Shown: positions 44,416 through 54,649 of the stretch, piece by piece
Layout: every line of letters starts with the position of its first letter
Position numbering within the stretch: position 1 is the first letter of the stretch
Assembly (NCBI RefSeq): GCF_000724085.1
Contig: NZ_CCDL010000001.1
Coordinates: forward strand, 682,001 to 746,000
Origin: Oceanobacillus manasiensis
GTDB taxonomy: Bacteria; Bacillota; Bacilli; Bacillales; Amphibacillaceae
Direction: 5' to 3'
DNA: 64,000 bases
The notes under the pieces: model-generated
Told to the model about the DNA's origin: nothing
What the model saw: the letters and a program-made list of their open reading frames with translations, nothing else
Databases searched by the model: none
Position numbers and translations under genes: made by a program

Positions 44416-45237
44416 ATGAAACCGGATATTGAGTACAGGCAGCCGAAATCTATTTTGAATAAAGGGAATGGATATCTCTCTGGCTATACCCATTCGCTTA
44501 ACCCATATGCGGGATGTACCTTTGGCTGTTCATTTTGCTATGTTCGCAAGCTACCTGTTTCTTTATTTAAAGGAAAAGAGTGGGGAACTTGGGTAGATGT
44601 GAAACAAGAAGCAGAGAAGGTTTTAACAAAGGAACTGATAAGGGAAAAGAAAAAAGGAGAAGTAACCATTTTTATGTCCTCTAGTACAGACCCATATCAG
44701 CCAGTGGAACGTAAAGAGCGAGTTACAAGATTTTTACTTGAGACAATGGTAGAGAACCCGCCAGATTTCCTCTTCGTGCAAACGAGAAGTCCGTTGGTTC
44801 GGCGCGATATAGATCTATTAAAACAATTTGGAGACAAAGTACGAGTCAGTATGACAATCGAGACAGATGACGAAGCTGTCCGACAACATTTCACCCCTCG
44901 AGCCCCTAGCATATCCTCCCGGTTAAAAGCATTGGAAGACCTGAAGAAACACGGTATACGGACCCAAGCAGCAATTGCCCCTGTTCTGCCAAGTACAGAA
45001 AAATTCCCCTCCCTGTTAAATGGTATAGCGGACCGAGTATGTATTGATGATTTTTACATGGGAGATGGTAGTGGTGGCAAACGGACAGAAAGATTAGGGG
45101 TCTTTGACTTATTTGATGGTATAAATAAGAAGAATTGGACAGTAGACACGGCATACAGGATCGTGGAAAACAGAATGTATGAAGTTTTTGATAAAGAACA
45201 TGTCCTAATTAGTCAGGATGGGTTTGCCCCATATTAG
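44416..45237 (+). CDS. SPL-family radical SAM protein
   Basis: The 273-residue protein has the radical-SAM 4Fe-4S motif CTFGCSFC (YAGCTFGCSFCYVRKLP, about 33-45). MSSSTDPYQPVERKERVTR and an ETDDEAVRQHFTPRAPS strand typical of the SplB/Rv2578c-like group follow. It is shorter than true spore photoproduct lyase (about 340 residues), so it is a relative of unknown substrate. Its start sits 11 bases after the repeat copy C. Confidence 0.85.
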   Translation: MKPDIEYRQPKSILNKGNGYLSGYTHSLNPYAGCTFGCSFCYVRKLPVSLFKGKEWGTWVDVKQEAEKVLTKELIREKKKGEVTIFMSSSTDPYQPVERKERVTRFLLETMVENPPDFLFVQTRSPLVRRDIDLLKQFGDKVRVSMTIETDDEAVRQHFTPRAPSISSRLKALEDLKKHGIRTQAAIAPVLPSTEKFPSLLNGIADRVCIDDFYMGDGSGGKRTERLGVFDLFDGINKKNWTVDTAYRIVENRMYEVFDKEHVLISQDGFAPY

Positions 45238-45322
45238 TCTATCGGCAGCAGATTGATTGTGTAGCCCATTCTTTTTATGAAATACTAATAAATATGAAGT
45301 TATTATAACGGAAAGGGGTTTG

Positions 45323-45970
45323 ATGATGAAGCTATTTTTAATTGGAGCAAATGGGCAAATTGGCAATCACGTATTGGAGCAATTAAAAGCCAATGAGGAA
45401 CATACGGTTAAAGCGATGGTAAGAAAACAAGAACAGGTGGAAAAATATCAAGACGCCGGAGTTGATGCCGTATTGGCTGACCTTGAAGGAAGCGTAGATG
45501 ATTTAGCTAAGGCGATGGAAGGGTCTGATGCTGTCATATTTACTGCTGGATCTGGTGGCAATACAGGTGATGATAAAACCTTACTCATTGATTTAGATGG
45601 TGCTGTAAAAGCAATCGAAGCGGCAGAACAAAGTGGTGTGAATCGTTTTGTCATGGTAAGTGCCATGCAGGCCCATAATAGAGAAAACTGGCATAAAGAT
45701 TTAAGAACTTATTATGTTGCCAAGCATTATGCAGATAGAATGCTACGCAACAGTAAATTAAATTATACCATTGTACGTCCCGGTCTTTTATTAAATGAGG
45801 CGGGTACCGGTAAAGTAAGTATTGCGGAAAACCTAGGACAAGGATCTATTCCACGTGAGGATGTTGCTAAGCTTGTTATAATGGCTGTGGATAACGAGAA
45901 AACCTACAACCGTTCCTTCGACTTAGCTTCGGGTGAACAATCTATTGAACAAGCAATGGAATCATTATAA
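45323..45970 (+). CDS. NAD(P)-binding atypical SDR protein
   Basis: The 215-residue Rossmann protein opens with FLIGANGQIGNHVLEQL. It has an ARK-like MVRKQEQ basic patch for NADP, GSDAVIFTAGSGGNTG, and VVSAMQAHN with YYVAKHYADRML as a partial Tyr-x3-Lys site. It resembles YhfK/YwnB of B. subtilis; the substrate is unknown. TTG and ATG codons cluster at the start; the second is chosen. Confidence 0.88.
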   Translation: MMKLFLIGANGQIGNHVLEQLKANEEHTVKAMVRKQEQVEKYQDAGVDAVLADLEGSVDDLAKAMEGSDAVIFTAGSGGNTGDDKTLLIDLDGAVKAIEAAEQSGVNRFVMVSAMQAHNRENWHKDLRTYYVAKHYADRMLRNSKLNYTIVRPGLLLNEAGTGKVSIAENLGQGSIPREDVAKLVIMAVDNEKTYNRSFDLASGEQSIEQAMESL

Positions 45971-45980
45971 GAGAGTAGAG

Positions 45981-46010
45981 GGGACAACCGAATGATGGGT
46001 TGTCCTTTTT
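45981..46010. terminator. Terminator between convergent genes
   Basis: GGACAACC pairs with GGTTGTCC, then a T-run. Confidence 0.88.
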
Positions 46011-46021
46011 CTATGTGCTCT

Positions 46022-46747
46022 TTACTGTGCTCTTTCCTTTCTGCCAAATAGAATACCTAAAGTTAGTACAGATAAGATGGGTGCGAGTGCTACCAGCGCT
46101 ACCATCCCAAATCCATCAAGCAAAGGATTTGTTTCGCCGATTTCTCCCGCAATCCCAACAAACATAGACAGAATAAATGTAGCGGTCATCGGCCCAGTTG
46201 CAACTCCTCCTGCATCAAATGCTATGGAAATAAAGGCCTTGGGTGAGTAGCGCATCATTAGGAAGGCTGCTATGTAGCCTGGTAGAATGAAGACCCATAA
46301 AGAGATGCCGATAATAAGGCGAAACATGGCTAGTGCGACAGAAAGTCCTACCCCAATAGAAATTGTATACAGAAGCCATTTTTGCGGGATATATCCCCTC
46401 GAAGCCCGTTCCACCTGATGGATTAATACATTGACTGCTGGCTCTGCATAAGTGGCTACGAATCCCAACAGAAAGCCAATCGGAAGGAGCAACCAAATAA
46501 AGTCATAAGTCCCAAATTCTGCTCCGATAAGCCTCCCGATAGGTAAAAATCCAAGGTACACACCCTGGAGAAACAAGGAGAGACCTAAAAAGGTGAAGAG
46601 GAAACCAGTCATAATAGGTAAAATTTTTTTAATCGAAAGCTGGAAAAGTTGGACTTGGAAAATTAAGAATAAGAAAAGCAATGGAGCTAACGCTGCTCCA
46701 ACCTCCAGCATCGTTTGCCCGAATCCTTGAAATAGATGTGAATTCAT
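46022..46747 (-). CDS. DUF1538 membrane protein, downstream member of a pair
   Basis: The 241-residue protein has about seven hydrophobic segments and the DUF1538 pattern GVYLGFLPIGRLIGAEFG, followed by AEPAVNVLIHQVE and FDAGGVATGPMTATFILS. The conserved small-residue/Asp motif (DAGGVATGPM) suggests a transport site. It overlaps the upstream gene by four bases (ATGA). The function is unestablished. Confidence 0.82.
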   Translation of the reverse strand: MNSHLFQGFGQTMLEVGAALAPLLFLFLIFQVQLFQLSIKKILPIMTGFLFTFLGLSLFLQGVYLGFLPIGRLIGAEFGTYDFIWLLLPIGFLLGFVATYAEPAVNVLIHQVERASRGYIPQKWLLYTISIGVGLSVALAMFRLIIGISLWVFILPGYIAAFLMMRYSPKAFISIAFDAGGVATGPMTATFILSMFVGIAGEIGETNPLLDGFGMVALVALAPILSVLTLGILFGRKERAQ

Positions 46748-47427
46748 CCGTACACCACTCCTAATAAAAGGACGGCAATAATGGGACCAATGGAAGCGAG
46801 TGCAACAAGCCCAAACGCATCTTTGGAAGCAGTATTTCTTTTCATAACAGATGCTACTCCTACGCCAAGTGCCATAATAAACGGAACAGTCAGTGGCCCT
46901 GTGGTTACCCCACCGGAATCAAAAGAAATTGGGACGTAGGAAGGTGGAGTGATGCTGGCAAGTAGAAAAACTATCCCATAACCGGCTAATAAAAGATAGG
47001 CCAAGTTCATCTGAAAGATAATGCGGAGCATCGCAAGACTAATAAAGATGCCAACCCCAAGTGAAACAGACAAAAGTAATACCGGCTTCGGTATTGCTCC
47101 TTCTGAAACAATTTCGACCTGTGATGATAGGATCCGCACATCAGGCTCGGCGATCGTTACGACAACCCCTAATAAAAAGCCAACCCACACAACAACCCAC
47201 ACTTTATTCGTTTTAGGCAAGGCAGAGCCAATCATTTCTCCAAGAGGAAGCAGGCTCATATTAACGCCGATTAAAAATAAGATTAACCCCACACTTACCA
47301 TCACGACGCCTAGAAGAAAGGGCGTAAATTGCTCAAAAGGAAGCTGGATTATCGTGACTTGCAATAGTGTAATGACTATCGTAATAGGCAGGATAGAGAG
47401 CAGAACTTCTTTTACGGTCTCTTTCAT
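46744..47427 (-). CDS. DUF1538 membrane protein, upstream member of a pair
   Basis: The 227-residue protein is a paralogue of the next gene: GVNMSLLPLGEMIGSALPKT, AEPDVRILSSQVE and FDSGGVTTGPLTVPFIMA align with its partner. It probably forms a heterodimer or pseudo-symmetric transporter with it, since other bacteria carry the two halves fused or in tandem. No ligand is known. Confidence 0.82.
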   Translation of the reverse strand: MKETVKEVLLSILPITIVITLLQVTIIQLPFEQFTPFLLGVVMVSVGLILFLIGVNMSLLPLGEMIGSALPKTNKVWVVVWVGFLLGVVVTIAEPDVRILSSQVEIVSEGAIPKPVLLLSVSLGVGIFISLAMLRIIFQMNLAYLLLAGYGIVFLLASITPPSYVPISFDSGGVTTGPLTVPFIMALGVGVASVMKRNTASKDAFGLVALASIGPIIAVLLLGVVYG

Positions 47428-47589
47428 CGTTATCCCCCTGTCTATCTAGCCTTGTATTTTGATTCATCCCTCAAAAAGCAGGCATCTTTATTTATATTCA
47501 TGGACAAGCAATTTATTACTGACTATGCGCTTTAAATACAGTAACCATTTAATCCATTTTGACTATTTTAAAAAAAACACCAGATTACT

Positions 47590-47628
47590 ATTGAATAATT
47601 ATCCATAATGTTGCATAATAATTCATAA
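47590..47628 (+). promoter_or_regulatory. Tandem ARG boxes before argG
   Basis: ATTGAATAATTATCCATA and TTGCATAATAATTCATAA each approximate the 18-bp ArgR/AhrC box (TNTGNATWWWWATNCANA) and lie side by side 31-69 bases before the argG start. Repression by arginine is expected. Confidence 0.75.
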
Positions 47629-47658
47629 GATAAGCAAAGTTGAAGGAGTGTTGAATAA

Positions 47659-48918
47659 ATGGGTAAGGAAAAAATAGTTTTAGCATATTCAGGTGGATTG
47701 GATACTTCAGTAGCTGTGAAATGGCTACAGGATAAATATAATTATGATGTGATTGCTGTTGCGTTAGATGTTGGGGAAGGAAAGGATTTGGACTTTGTTA
47801 AAGAAAAGGCATTAAAAGTAGGTGCCATTAAGTCTTATGTTATTGATGCCAAGGAGCTATTTGCTAACCAGTTCGTATTACCTGCTTTGAAGTCGAATTT
47901 GCTTTACGAAGGAAAATACCCTTTAATTTCAGCACTATCCCGTCCGTTAATTGCTAAGGTCCTTGTAAACATTGCGGAAAAAGAAGGAGCGGTAGCTGTA
48001 GCACATGGTTGTACAGGTAAGGGGAATGATCAAGTGCGATTTGATGTTGCGTTTACTGCACTAAACCCAGATTTGAAAATAGTAGCCCCTGTTCGTGAGT
48101 GGGCAATGTCAAGAGAGGAAGAAATGAAGTACGCAAAGGAAAATGGTATTCCTGTACCAGTTGATGTTGATAACCCGTTTAGCATTGACCAGAATCTATG
48201 GGGACGCAGTAACGAATGTGGGGTACTCGAAGATCCATGGGCAGAAGCACCTGAGGAAGCTTACGATTTAACAGTTAACCCTGTCAATGCTCCAAATGAT
48301 CCCGAGACCATTCAAATAACGTTTAAGGAAGGTACCCCTGTGTCACTTGATGGGGAAGCATTATCATTAGACAAACTTATTTTAAAGTTAAATGAAATAG
48401 CTGGAAAACATGGTGTCGGTCGTATCGATCATGTAGAGAATCGTCTTGTAGGAATTAAATCAAGAGAAATTTATGAGGCACCAGCAGCACTTACCCTGAT
48501 TGCTGCACATCAGGAGCTTGAGGCACTAACATTACCACGTGAAGTAGCACAGTTTAAACCAATAATTGAGCAAAAGCTAGCACAAACTGTCTATGATGGA
48601 CTATGGTATTCTCCTTTGACAAACGCTTTGACAGCATTTATTGAAGAGACGCAGGCACATGTCTCAGGTACAGTTAAGGTGAAGCTATATAAAGGCCATG
48701 CACAAGTGGTGGGGCGTGAGTCAGCACAGTCACTTTATGACTTGGACCTAGCAACATACAATGCTGATGACGCATTCGATCATGATGCGGCACTTGGGTT
48801 TATAAAACTTTGGGGGCTGCCAACAAAGGTACACTCTACTGTTAATCATACCTTTGCAAACAAGGATGAAGCGATAGAAAAGGCAATCTTAGATGTAAAA
48901 GAAGCTGTGAAACCATGA
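47659..48918 (+). CDS. argG: Argininosuccinate synthase
   Basis: The 419-residue cytoplasmic enzyme condenses citrulline and aspartate using ATP in arginine synthesis. The PP-loop [15 protein letters not shown] is near the start. The citrulline/aspartate-site motifs are [14 protein letters not shown] and [14 protein letters not shown]. The ribosome binding site is GAAGGAG. It overlaps argH by four bases. Confidence 0.97.
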   Translation: MGKEKIVLAYSGGLDTSVAVKWLQDKYNYDVIAVALDVGEGKDLDFVKEKALKVGAIKSYVIDAKELFANQFVLPALKSNLLYEGKYPLISALSRPLIAKVLVNIAEKEGAVAVAHGCTGKGNDQVRFDVAFTALNPDLKIVAPVREWAMSREEEMKYAKENGIPVPVDVDNPFSIDQNLWGRSNECGVLEDPWAEAPEEAYDLTVNPVNAPNDPETIQITFKEGTPVSLDGEALSLDKLILKLNEIAGKHGVGRIDHVENRLVGIKSREIYEAPAALTLIAAHQELEALTLPREVAQFKPIIEQKLAQTVYDGLWYSPLTNALTAFIEETQAHVSGTVKVKLYKGHAQVVGRESAQSLYDLDLATYNADDAFDHDAALGFIKLWGLPTKVHSTVNHTFANKDEAIEKAILDVKEAVKP

Positions 48919-50327
48919 AACTATGGGGAGGAAGATTCACGAAACCAACCAATCAGTTAGTTGATGAATATACAGCTTCCATTCATTTTGATAAAAAGCT
49001 TGCCACTTATGATATTAAAGGAAGTTTAGCTCATGTAGCAATGCTGGAAAAATGCGCAATCCTTAGTGAGGGCGATGCAAAAGAGATAACTGCCGGGCTC
49101 AAGATTGTTTTAGAGAAGATCAACAATGGAGAAGCTGTGTTAAGTGAAGAGCAGGAAGACATCCATATGAATGTAGAAAAACTACTAATAGATGAGATTG
49201 GTCCTGTTGGCGGAAAACTACACACAGGCAGAAGCAGAAATGATCAGGTAGCATTAGATATGCGGCTCTACTTACGTGATGCTCTGATGGATATCAGTCA
49301 GTTAGTGGCTAACTTGCAAGGGGCGTTGCTTGAGCAGGCGAAGAAAAATATCGATACCGTATTACCTGGCTATACTCACCTCCAACGCGCCCAACCTGTC
49401 TTGTTTTCGCATCATATGCTGGCATATGTCTTTATGCTCCAGCGTGATGTTGAGCGGCTTGGTGATAGCTGGAAACGTGTTAATAAATCGCCACTAGGGG
49501 CAGGTGCCCTTGCTGGCACAACCTTTGGGATCGATCGGGAGTTTGTAGCAGATCAATTAGGATTTGATGGAATATGCGAAAATAGTCTGGATGCAGTTAG
49601 TGACAGAGACTTTGTTGTGGAATTCCTCGGAAATGCAGCACTTATTTCTACACACTTATCAAGGCTTTGTGAAGAGCTTGTCCAATGGTCCAGTGCAGAA
49701 TTCAATTTTATTGAGCTAGATGATGCTTTTTGTACAGGCAGCAGTATGATGCCACAGAAGAAAAACCCAGATGTAGCTGAACTTGTAAGAGGGAAGACAG
49801 GCCGTATTTACGGAAATTTAATTGGCATGCTGACGACACTTAAAGGACTCCCATTAGCCTACAATAAAGATATGCAGGAGGATAAAGAGGGCATGTTTGA
49901 TACGGTGGAGACGTTAAAAGGAGCCCTTGCTCTGTTTGCTCCTATGATGGAAACAATGCATGTAAAAAAAGAAAACATGTATGAAGCCGTTCGAAATGAC
50001 TTTTCCAATGCAACAGATTTAGCTGATTATCTTGTTGGTAAAGGAATGGCCTTCCGGGAATCTCATGCGGTGGTAGGGGAGATTGTGCTTCATTGTATTC
50101 AGCATAATAAGTACTTGCTGGATATGAAGTTGGAGGAGATTATAGGATTCTCTTCGATTATAGAAGAGGATGTATTTGATTTCCTGACACCAGAGGCAGT
50201 GGTTAACGCTCGAAATGTAGCTGGTGGTACAGCAAAAAATCGTGTGGAAGAACAGATCTCGAAAGCGGAAAAGAATTTAAAAGAAACAGAGAATCGCCTT
50301 GCGGAATGGGCTGAACAAATTAATTAG
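48915..50327 (+). CDS. argH: Argininosuccinate lyase
   Basis: The 470-residue enzyme splits argininosuccinate to arginine and fumarate. It has the fumarase/aspartase superfamily signature [12 protein letters not shown] (catalytic serine loop), [13 protein letters not shown] and [12 protein letters not shown] (catalytic His). It starts with ATGA inside argG, so translation is coupled. No other arginine genes are in the window. Confidence 0.97.
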   Translation: MKLWGGRFTKPTNQLVDEYTASIHFDKKLATYDIKGSLAHVAMLEKCAILSEGDAKEITAGLKIVLEKINNGEAVLSEEQEDIHMNVEKLLIDEIGPVGGKLHTGRSRNDQVALDMRLYLRDALMDISQLVANLQGALLEQAKKNIDTVLPGYTHLQRAQPVLFSHHMLAYVFMLQRDVERLGDSWKRVNKSPLGAGALAGTTFGIDREFVADQLGFDGICENSLDAVSDRDFVVEFLGNAALISTHLSRLCEELVQWSSAEFNFIELDDAFCTGSSMMPQKKNPDVAELVRGKTGRIYGNLIGMLTTLKGLPLAYNKDMQEDKEGMFDTVETLKGALALFAPMMETMHVKKENMYEAVRNDFSNATDLADYLVGKGMAFRESHAVVGEIVLHCIQHNKYLLDMKLEEIIGFSSIIEEDVFDFLTPEAVVNARNVAGGTAKNRVEEQISKAEKNLKETENRLAEWAEQIN

Positions 50328-50345
50328 GTATTCTCCATACCAAAG

Positions 50346-50379
50346 GATCGGTTATATACAAAAACCGGTCTGTTTTTTT
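50346..50379 (+). terminator. Terminator of argGH
   Basis: GATCGGTT pairs with AACCGGTC (one T-G), then TGTTTTTTT. Confidence 0.82.
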
Positions 50380-50468
50380 CTACATGGTGAGAGAAAAATA
50401 AATCGATCAATATATTCATAATCTAAAAGCTAGCAGAGCCATTGGAAAAAAATCAATTAGGTTCTGCT

Positions 50469-50497
50469 TTGTTTTATAAAAGGGTATGTGCTAAAAT
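50469..50497 (+). promoter_or_regulatory. Sigma-A promoter of the riboswitch transcript
   Basis: TTGTTT, a 17-base spacer and TAAAAT lie just before the riboswitch aptamer. Confidence 0.6.
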
Positions 50498-50520
50498 TAA
50501 AGAAATTAAATTACGGACTC

Positions 50521-50664
50521 TCAAAGGGGAGTAGCGGGTGGAATAGGGCAACCTTTTCCATAATAAAGTCGTCATTACATGGCTATTGCCATCGGCTTTA
50601 TTGACAGTTAATGTTCAGCGAGACCTTTGCCTACTTATATATAGGCAAAGGTCTCGCTTTTTTT
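50521..50664 (+). ncRNA. yybP-ykoY (manganese) riboswitch with terminator
   Basis: The leader contains the aptamer's conserved pieces in order: CAAAGGGGAGTAGC (50522), GTCGTCATTACATGG with a hairpin, and TCAGCGAGACCTTTGCC (50615). P1 pairs CAAAGG with CCTTTG. The same 3' strand also pairs downstream as GCGAGACCTTTGCCTA with TAGGCAAAGGTCTCGC, followed by seven T (50618-50664). Ligand-stabilised P1 would therefore block the terminator and turn the gene on. This class senses Mn2+ in known members. Confidence 0.9.
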
Positions 50665-50764
50665 ATAAGCTTTTTTAGCAGAGGAAGCTACAACTTAGCG
50701 ATACAAAATTAACAGTCATTTTTTTTCGTAACACGTAAATACTAGTGGTAGGAAGGAAGAGAAT

Positions 50765-53407
50765 ATGAAATTTTATCAGCAAAAATCTGAAGATGTACTG
50801 GATCATTTAAACACATCTGAAAATGGATTAACTAGTACAGATGTAAAACATAGGTTAGAAAAAACGGGATATAACGAGATAGAAGAAAAAGAGAGAGAAC
50901 CTATTTGGAAGTTATTCCTTGAAACATTTAAGGACTCCATGGTTATTGTTCTATTAATCGCAGCTGGTATACAACTCTTGTTAGGCGAAGTAATTGAATC
51001 CCTCATTATTTTCCTTGTACTTTTAATCAATTCGGTTATTAGTGTGATACAGACACGAAAAGCAGAAGGTTCCTTGGAAGCTTTACGGAGTATGTCTGCC
51101 CCTGTTGCTCAAGTAATTCGAGATGGTACGAAGCAGACCATTGCTGCCCGGGAGCTAGTACCAGGAGATGTTGTGTTTTTAGAGGCAGGGGACTATGTTC
51201 CTGCTGATGGAAGGGTATTAGAAAGCGGCTCATTGAAAGTCGATGAAGGGATGCTAACAGGAGAATCGGAAGCTGTCGAAAAAGAGACAAAGGTTATTGA
51301 TGAAGAAGTAGCTTTAGGTGATCGGAAGAACATGGTCTTCAGTAGCTCCCTGATTGTATATGGCCGTGGTACATTAGTCGTTACGGGAACAGGAAAGGAA
51401 ACAGAGATTGGGAAAATCGCTGGGATGATTGAGACAGCGGAAGAAAAGCAGACACCACTCCAGCGTAAATTAGATAGCTTTAGTAAAAAGCTCGGTATAG
51501 GTATTTTGCTTCTTTGTATTATTATTTTTGCGGTACAGGTTGGACGAATATGGTTCGGAGATAGTGATGCAGACACGACAACAGCAATTTTAAATGCACT
51601 AATGTTCTCTGTAGCCATCGCGGTAGCAGCAATACCTGAAGCACTATCTTCCATTGTAACGATCGTTCTTTCTGTTGGGACAAACAAAATGGCAAGACAG
51701 CATGCTATTATTCGTAAACTCCCTGCTGTCGAAACCCTTGGTTCCACAAGTGTCATCTGTACAGATAAGACCGGAACGTTGACACAAAACAAGATGACGG
51801 TGATGGACCATTACTTACCTGGAAAGGAAAAAACCGAGCTGCCCACTTCCCCTAAGGAGTGGGATGAACCGCAGAAATTGCTCGTTTACACTGCTGTACT
51901 ATGTAATGATTCCTATATTAATGAAGAAGGTCAGGAAATAGGCGACCCTACAGAAGTAGCGCTCATCCATTTTGGCAATAAAGTATATGGGGATTATGAA
52001 GCATTACGTAAAACGTATGACCGGGAAGAAGAGCTTCCTTTCGATTCAGATCGTAAACTCATGTCTACTGTCTATACCATTGATGGAACAAAGCGGATGC
52101 TAGTAAAGGGCGGACCTGATGTAATGTTTGAGCGGGCAGCCTATGTGCTTCTTGATGGTGAGGAAAAGCCAATAACAGACGAACTACTAAAGAGTTTTCA
52201 TGAGGCAAATGAAGATTTCTCGAAACAGGCACTCCGCGTTTTGGCCTATGGTTACAAACGTCTGCAAGAAGGCCACGCACCTATTGGGCAAGAAGACGAG
52301 AAGGATTTTGTTCTCATTGGTTTGACAGCCATGATGGACCCACCACGTGAGGCGGTATATGGCTCGATTGAGGAATCCAAAAAGGCTGGCATTCGTACTG
52401 TGATGATTACAGGTGACCATAAAACAACAGCACAAGCTATAGGTCGCGATGTTGGTTTAATGGATCAAGATGATATTGCCGTAACAGGGCAGGAACTTGA
52501 TGCCATGTCAGAGGAAGAGCTAGAGGAAAAGCTGGAGAGCATATCCGTATATGCAAGGGTTTCGCCAGAAAATAAAATTCGTATCGTTCGAGCTTGGCAA
52601 AAGCGAAACAGCATTACAGCAATGACTGGAGACGGGGTAAATGATGCTCCTGCATTAAAACAAGCAGATATTGGAATTGCAATGGGGAGCGGAACGGATG
52701 TTGCGAAAGACTCTTCTGCTATGATTTTGACAGATGATAATTTTGTTTCGATTGTTAATGCTGTTGGGGTTGGAAGAACAGTATTTGATAATATTAAGAA
52801 AGCAATTGGCTATTTGTTTGCCGGAAACCTCGGTGCTATTATAGCTATTTTGTTTGCTGTGATTTTTAATTGGGCAAACCCGTTCACAGCATTGCAACTG
52901 TTATTTATTAACCTGGTTAATGACTCCTTGCCGGCCATTGCCCTTGGAATGGAGAAGTCTGAGCCAGAGGTAATGAAACGGAAACCACGAAATATTGATG
53001 AAGGCATTTTTTCTGGTGGAACAACGCGTGCTGTGCTGACACGAGGTATTTTGATTGGAATCGCCGTCATCATTTCGCACTATATCGGACTACAGCATTC
53101 CGATGAAATGGGTGTAGCGATGGCCTTTACGACACTAATTCTTGCAAGGTCACTCCAAACGTTTGCAGCTAGATCCAATACCCAAACTGCCTTTGAAGCT
53201 GGTTTCTTCCGTAATAAGTATGTAATTGGTGCTGTAGCCCTTTGTTTGGTGCTTTATGGAATTACTGTCCTACCATTTGCGCGAGACGTCTTTTCTATCC
53301 CTGCAACGTTCGGCTTGCAGGATTGGGCAATTGCAGCAGGATTATCGCTAGCAGCCGTAATACTAATGGAAATACTGAAAAAAGTTGTGTACACCCTTAA
53401 GAAATAA
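50765..53407 (+). CDS. P-type cation ATPase (P2A, calcium/manganese type)
   Basis: The 880-residue membrane pump shows [13 protein letters not shown] (phosphorylated Asp334), [13 protein letters not shown] and [18 protein letters not shown]. Ten membrane segments include the M4 ion site IPEALSS (Glu292) and M6 NLVNDSLPA. By motif it falls with SERCA/PMR1-like bacterial Ca2+ pumps such as YloB. The Mn2+ riboswitch in its leader argues that manganese export is its main duty here. The ribosome binding site is GGAAGGAAGAG. Confidence 0.93.
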   Translation: MKFYQQKSEDVLDHLNTSENGLTSTDVKHRLEKTGYNEIEEKEREPIWKLFLETFKDSMVIVLLIAAGIQLLLGEVIESLIIFLVLLINSVISVIQTRKAEGSLEALRSMSAPVAQVIRDGTKQTIAARELVPGDVVFLEAGDYVPADGRVLESGSLKVDEGMLTGESEAVEKETKVIDEEVALGDRKNMVFSSSLIVYGRGTLVVTGTGKETEIGKIAGMIETAEEKQTPLQRKLDSFSKKLGIGILLLCIIIFAVQVGRIWFGDSDADTTTAILNALMFSVAIAVAAIPEALSSIVTIVLSVGTNKMARQHAIIRKLPAVETLGSTSVICTDKTGTLTQNKMTVMDHYLPGKEKTELPTSPKEWDEPQKLLVYTAVLCNDSYINEEGQEIGDPTEVALIHFGNKVYGDYEALRKTYDREEELPFDSDRKLMSTVYTIDGTKRMLVKGGPDVMFERAAYVLLDGEEKPITDELLKSFHEANEDFSKQALRVLAYGYKRLQEGHAPIGQEDEKDFVLIGLTAMMDPPREAVYGSIEESKKAGIRTVMITGDHKTTAQAIGRDVGLMDQDDIAVTGQELDAMSEEELEEKLESISVYARVSPENKIRIVRAWQKRNSITAMTGDGVNDAPALKQADIGIAMGSGTDVAKDSSAMILTDDNFVSIVNAVGVGRTVFDNIKKAIGYLFAGNLGAIIAILFAVIFNWANPFTALQLLFINLVNDSLPAIALGMEKSEPEVMKRKPRNIDEGIFSGGTTRAVLTRGILIGIAVIISHYIGLQHSDEMGVAMAFTTLILARSLQTFAARSNTQTAFEAGFFRNKYVIGAVALCLVLYGITVLPFARDVFSIPATFGLQDWAIAAGLSLAAVILMEILKKVVYTLKK

Positions 53408-53427
53408 TTATTGGGTTAACAGAATGG

Positions 53428-53461
53428 AAAGGTGAGCAGTTATACACACTGCTCACCTTTT
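53428..53461 (+). terminator. Terminator of the ATPase gene
   Basis: AAAGGTGAGCAGT pairs with ACTGCTCACCTTT. Confidence 0.88.
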
Positions 53462-53508
53462 ATAATGCTATAATGAATGTATTTCTTAAAAATGGAGTGT
53501 CAGTCATC

Positions 53509-53880
53509 ATGTTAAATATCGGAAAGATAATTCTTCACACCATTGTGTTGATTGTATTTTATCAGGTTGGCATGTTAATCCAGAACACGTTTAACCTGTT
53601 CGTGCCTGGAAGTGTAATTGGGATGATATTGCTTTTTATCTTCTTATCTCTAAAGGTGGTAAAGATCACATGGATAGAAAATGGAGCCCGCTTTATTGTA
53701 GACAATCTAGCACTCTTTTTTATTCCAGTCACTGTAGGAGTATTAGATTATTATGAAGTATTTGCAGGAATAGGCTCCCTTCTAATTTTAATTGCCCTCA
53801 TTAGTACAATGCTTGTGATGGGAATATCAGGAGCTACAAGTCAGTTACTGATTAAACGGAGGGCTGAAGAACATGATTGA
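53509..53880 (+). CDS. Holin-like protein, CidA/LrgA family
   Basis: The 123-residue membrane protein has four helices and the CidA/LrgA stretch LFVPGSVIGMILLFIFL. The family forms holin-like oligomers that modulate murein hydrolase release and overflow metabolism. ATG 53509 has GGAGTG upstream; the frame is open 12 codons further. It overlaps the CidB-like gene by eight bases. Whether it is the CidA or LrgA type cannot be decided. Confidence 0.88.
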   Translation: MLNIGKIILHTIVLIVFYQVGMLIQNTFNLFVPGSVIGMILLFIFLSLKVVKITWIENGARFIVDNLALFFIPVTVGVLDYYEVFAGIGSLLILIALISTMLVMGISGATSQLLIKRRAEEHD

Positions 53881-54562
53881 TTTTTTAATTGGTTTAACCG
53901 CTATTCTCGGTACTTGTATCACGTATGTTTTTTCACTTTATGTCCATAAAAGATGGAATGTTACCATTACAGCTCCAGTCATTATCTCTACCGTTCTCAT
54001 TATTTGTGTACTTCTCATTTTCCAAATACCTTATGAAACATATATGCTTGGAGGACAATGGATTGACCATCTACTTGGCCCAGCTGTTGTTGCGTTAGCA
54101 TATCCTTTGTACATGCAACGCCATACACTAAGGGAATTATTGATTCCCTTGCTGGTTGGGACTTCACTAGGAGCGGTGGTAGGCATTTCCTCTGGCGTTT
54201 TAATGGCCAAATGGGCAGGGTTTGAGGAATCGATTATTTATGCATTAACACCAAAGTCTGTTACGACTCCTGTCGCCATGGCAGTGACAGAAAACTTAGG
54301 GGGGATTATCCCGTTAGCTGCTGTGTTTGTCATGTTTGCGGGTATAGGTGGTGTCTTAATTCATAATCTTGTCTTTCGTCTGTTTCGATTGGATCACTAT
54401 CTTGGAAGGGGTGTAGGTATGGGAAGTGCTTCTCATGCCATCGGTACAGCAACCTTAATGGAGGATAGCCAATTGGCAGGATCAGTTAGTACAGTGGCCA
54501 TGGTAATTAGTGCGGTCGTGGTATCTGTAATTGCACCTGCTCTCATATTTTTACTATTATAA
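53873..54562 (+). CDS. CidB/LrgB family membrane protein
   Basis: The 229-residue membrane protein is the constant partner of CidA/LrgA. It has about seven helices and the family core LTPKSVTTPVAMAVTENLGG and GVGMGSASHAIGTATLME. It overlaps the upstream gene, so both are co-translated. No LytR- or CidR-type regulator is adjacent. Confidence 0.9.
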   Translation: MIDFLIGLTAILGTCITYVFSLYVHKRWNVTITAPVIISTVLIICVLLIFQIPYETYMLGGQWIDHLLGPAVVALAYPLYMQRHTLRELLIPLLVGTSLGAVVGISSGVLMAKWAGFEESIIYALTPKSVTTPVAMAVTENLGGIIPLAAVFVMFAGIGGVLIHNLVFRLFRLDHYLGRGVGMGSASHAIGTATLMEDSQLAGSVSTVAMVISAVVVSVIAPALIFLLL

Positions 54563-54564
54563 TG

Positions 54565-54596
54565 AAAACCCAAGCCACTAATCGGCTTGGGTTTTA
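54565..54596. terminator. Bidirectional terminator
   Basis: AAAACCCAAGCC pairs with GGCTTGGGTTTT between the cidB-like gene and the convergent NDH-2-like gene. Confidence 0.88.
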
Positions 54597-54649
54597 TGTA
54601 TGAAGACAAGAGGAACGAAGCACTGTATTATGCCGAGCAAGCTTCTAAA

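Noticed and set aside
44416-45237. True spore photoproduct lyase (splB)
   Set aside because: The protein is about 70 residues shorter and lacks the SplB layout beyond the radical SAM core; called as an SPL-family relative only.
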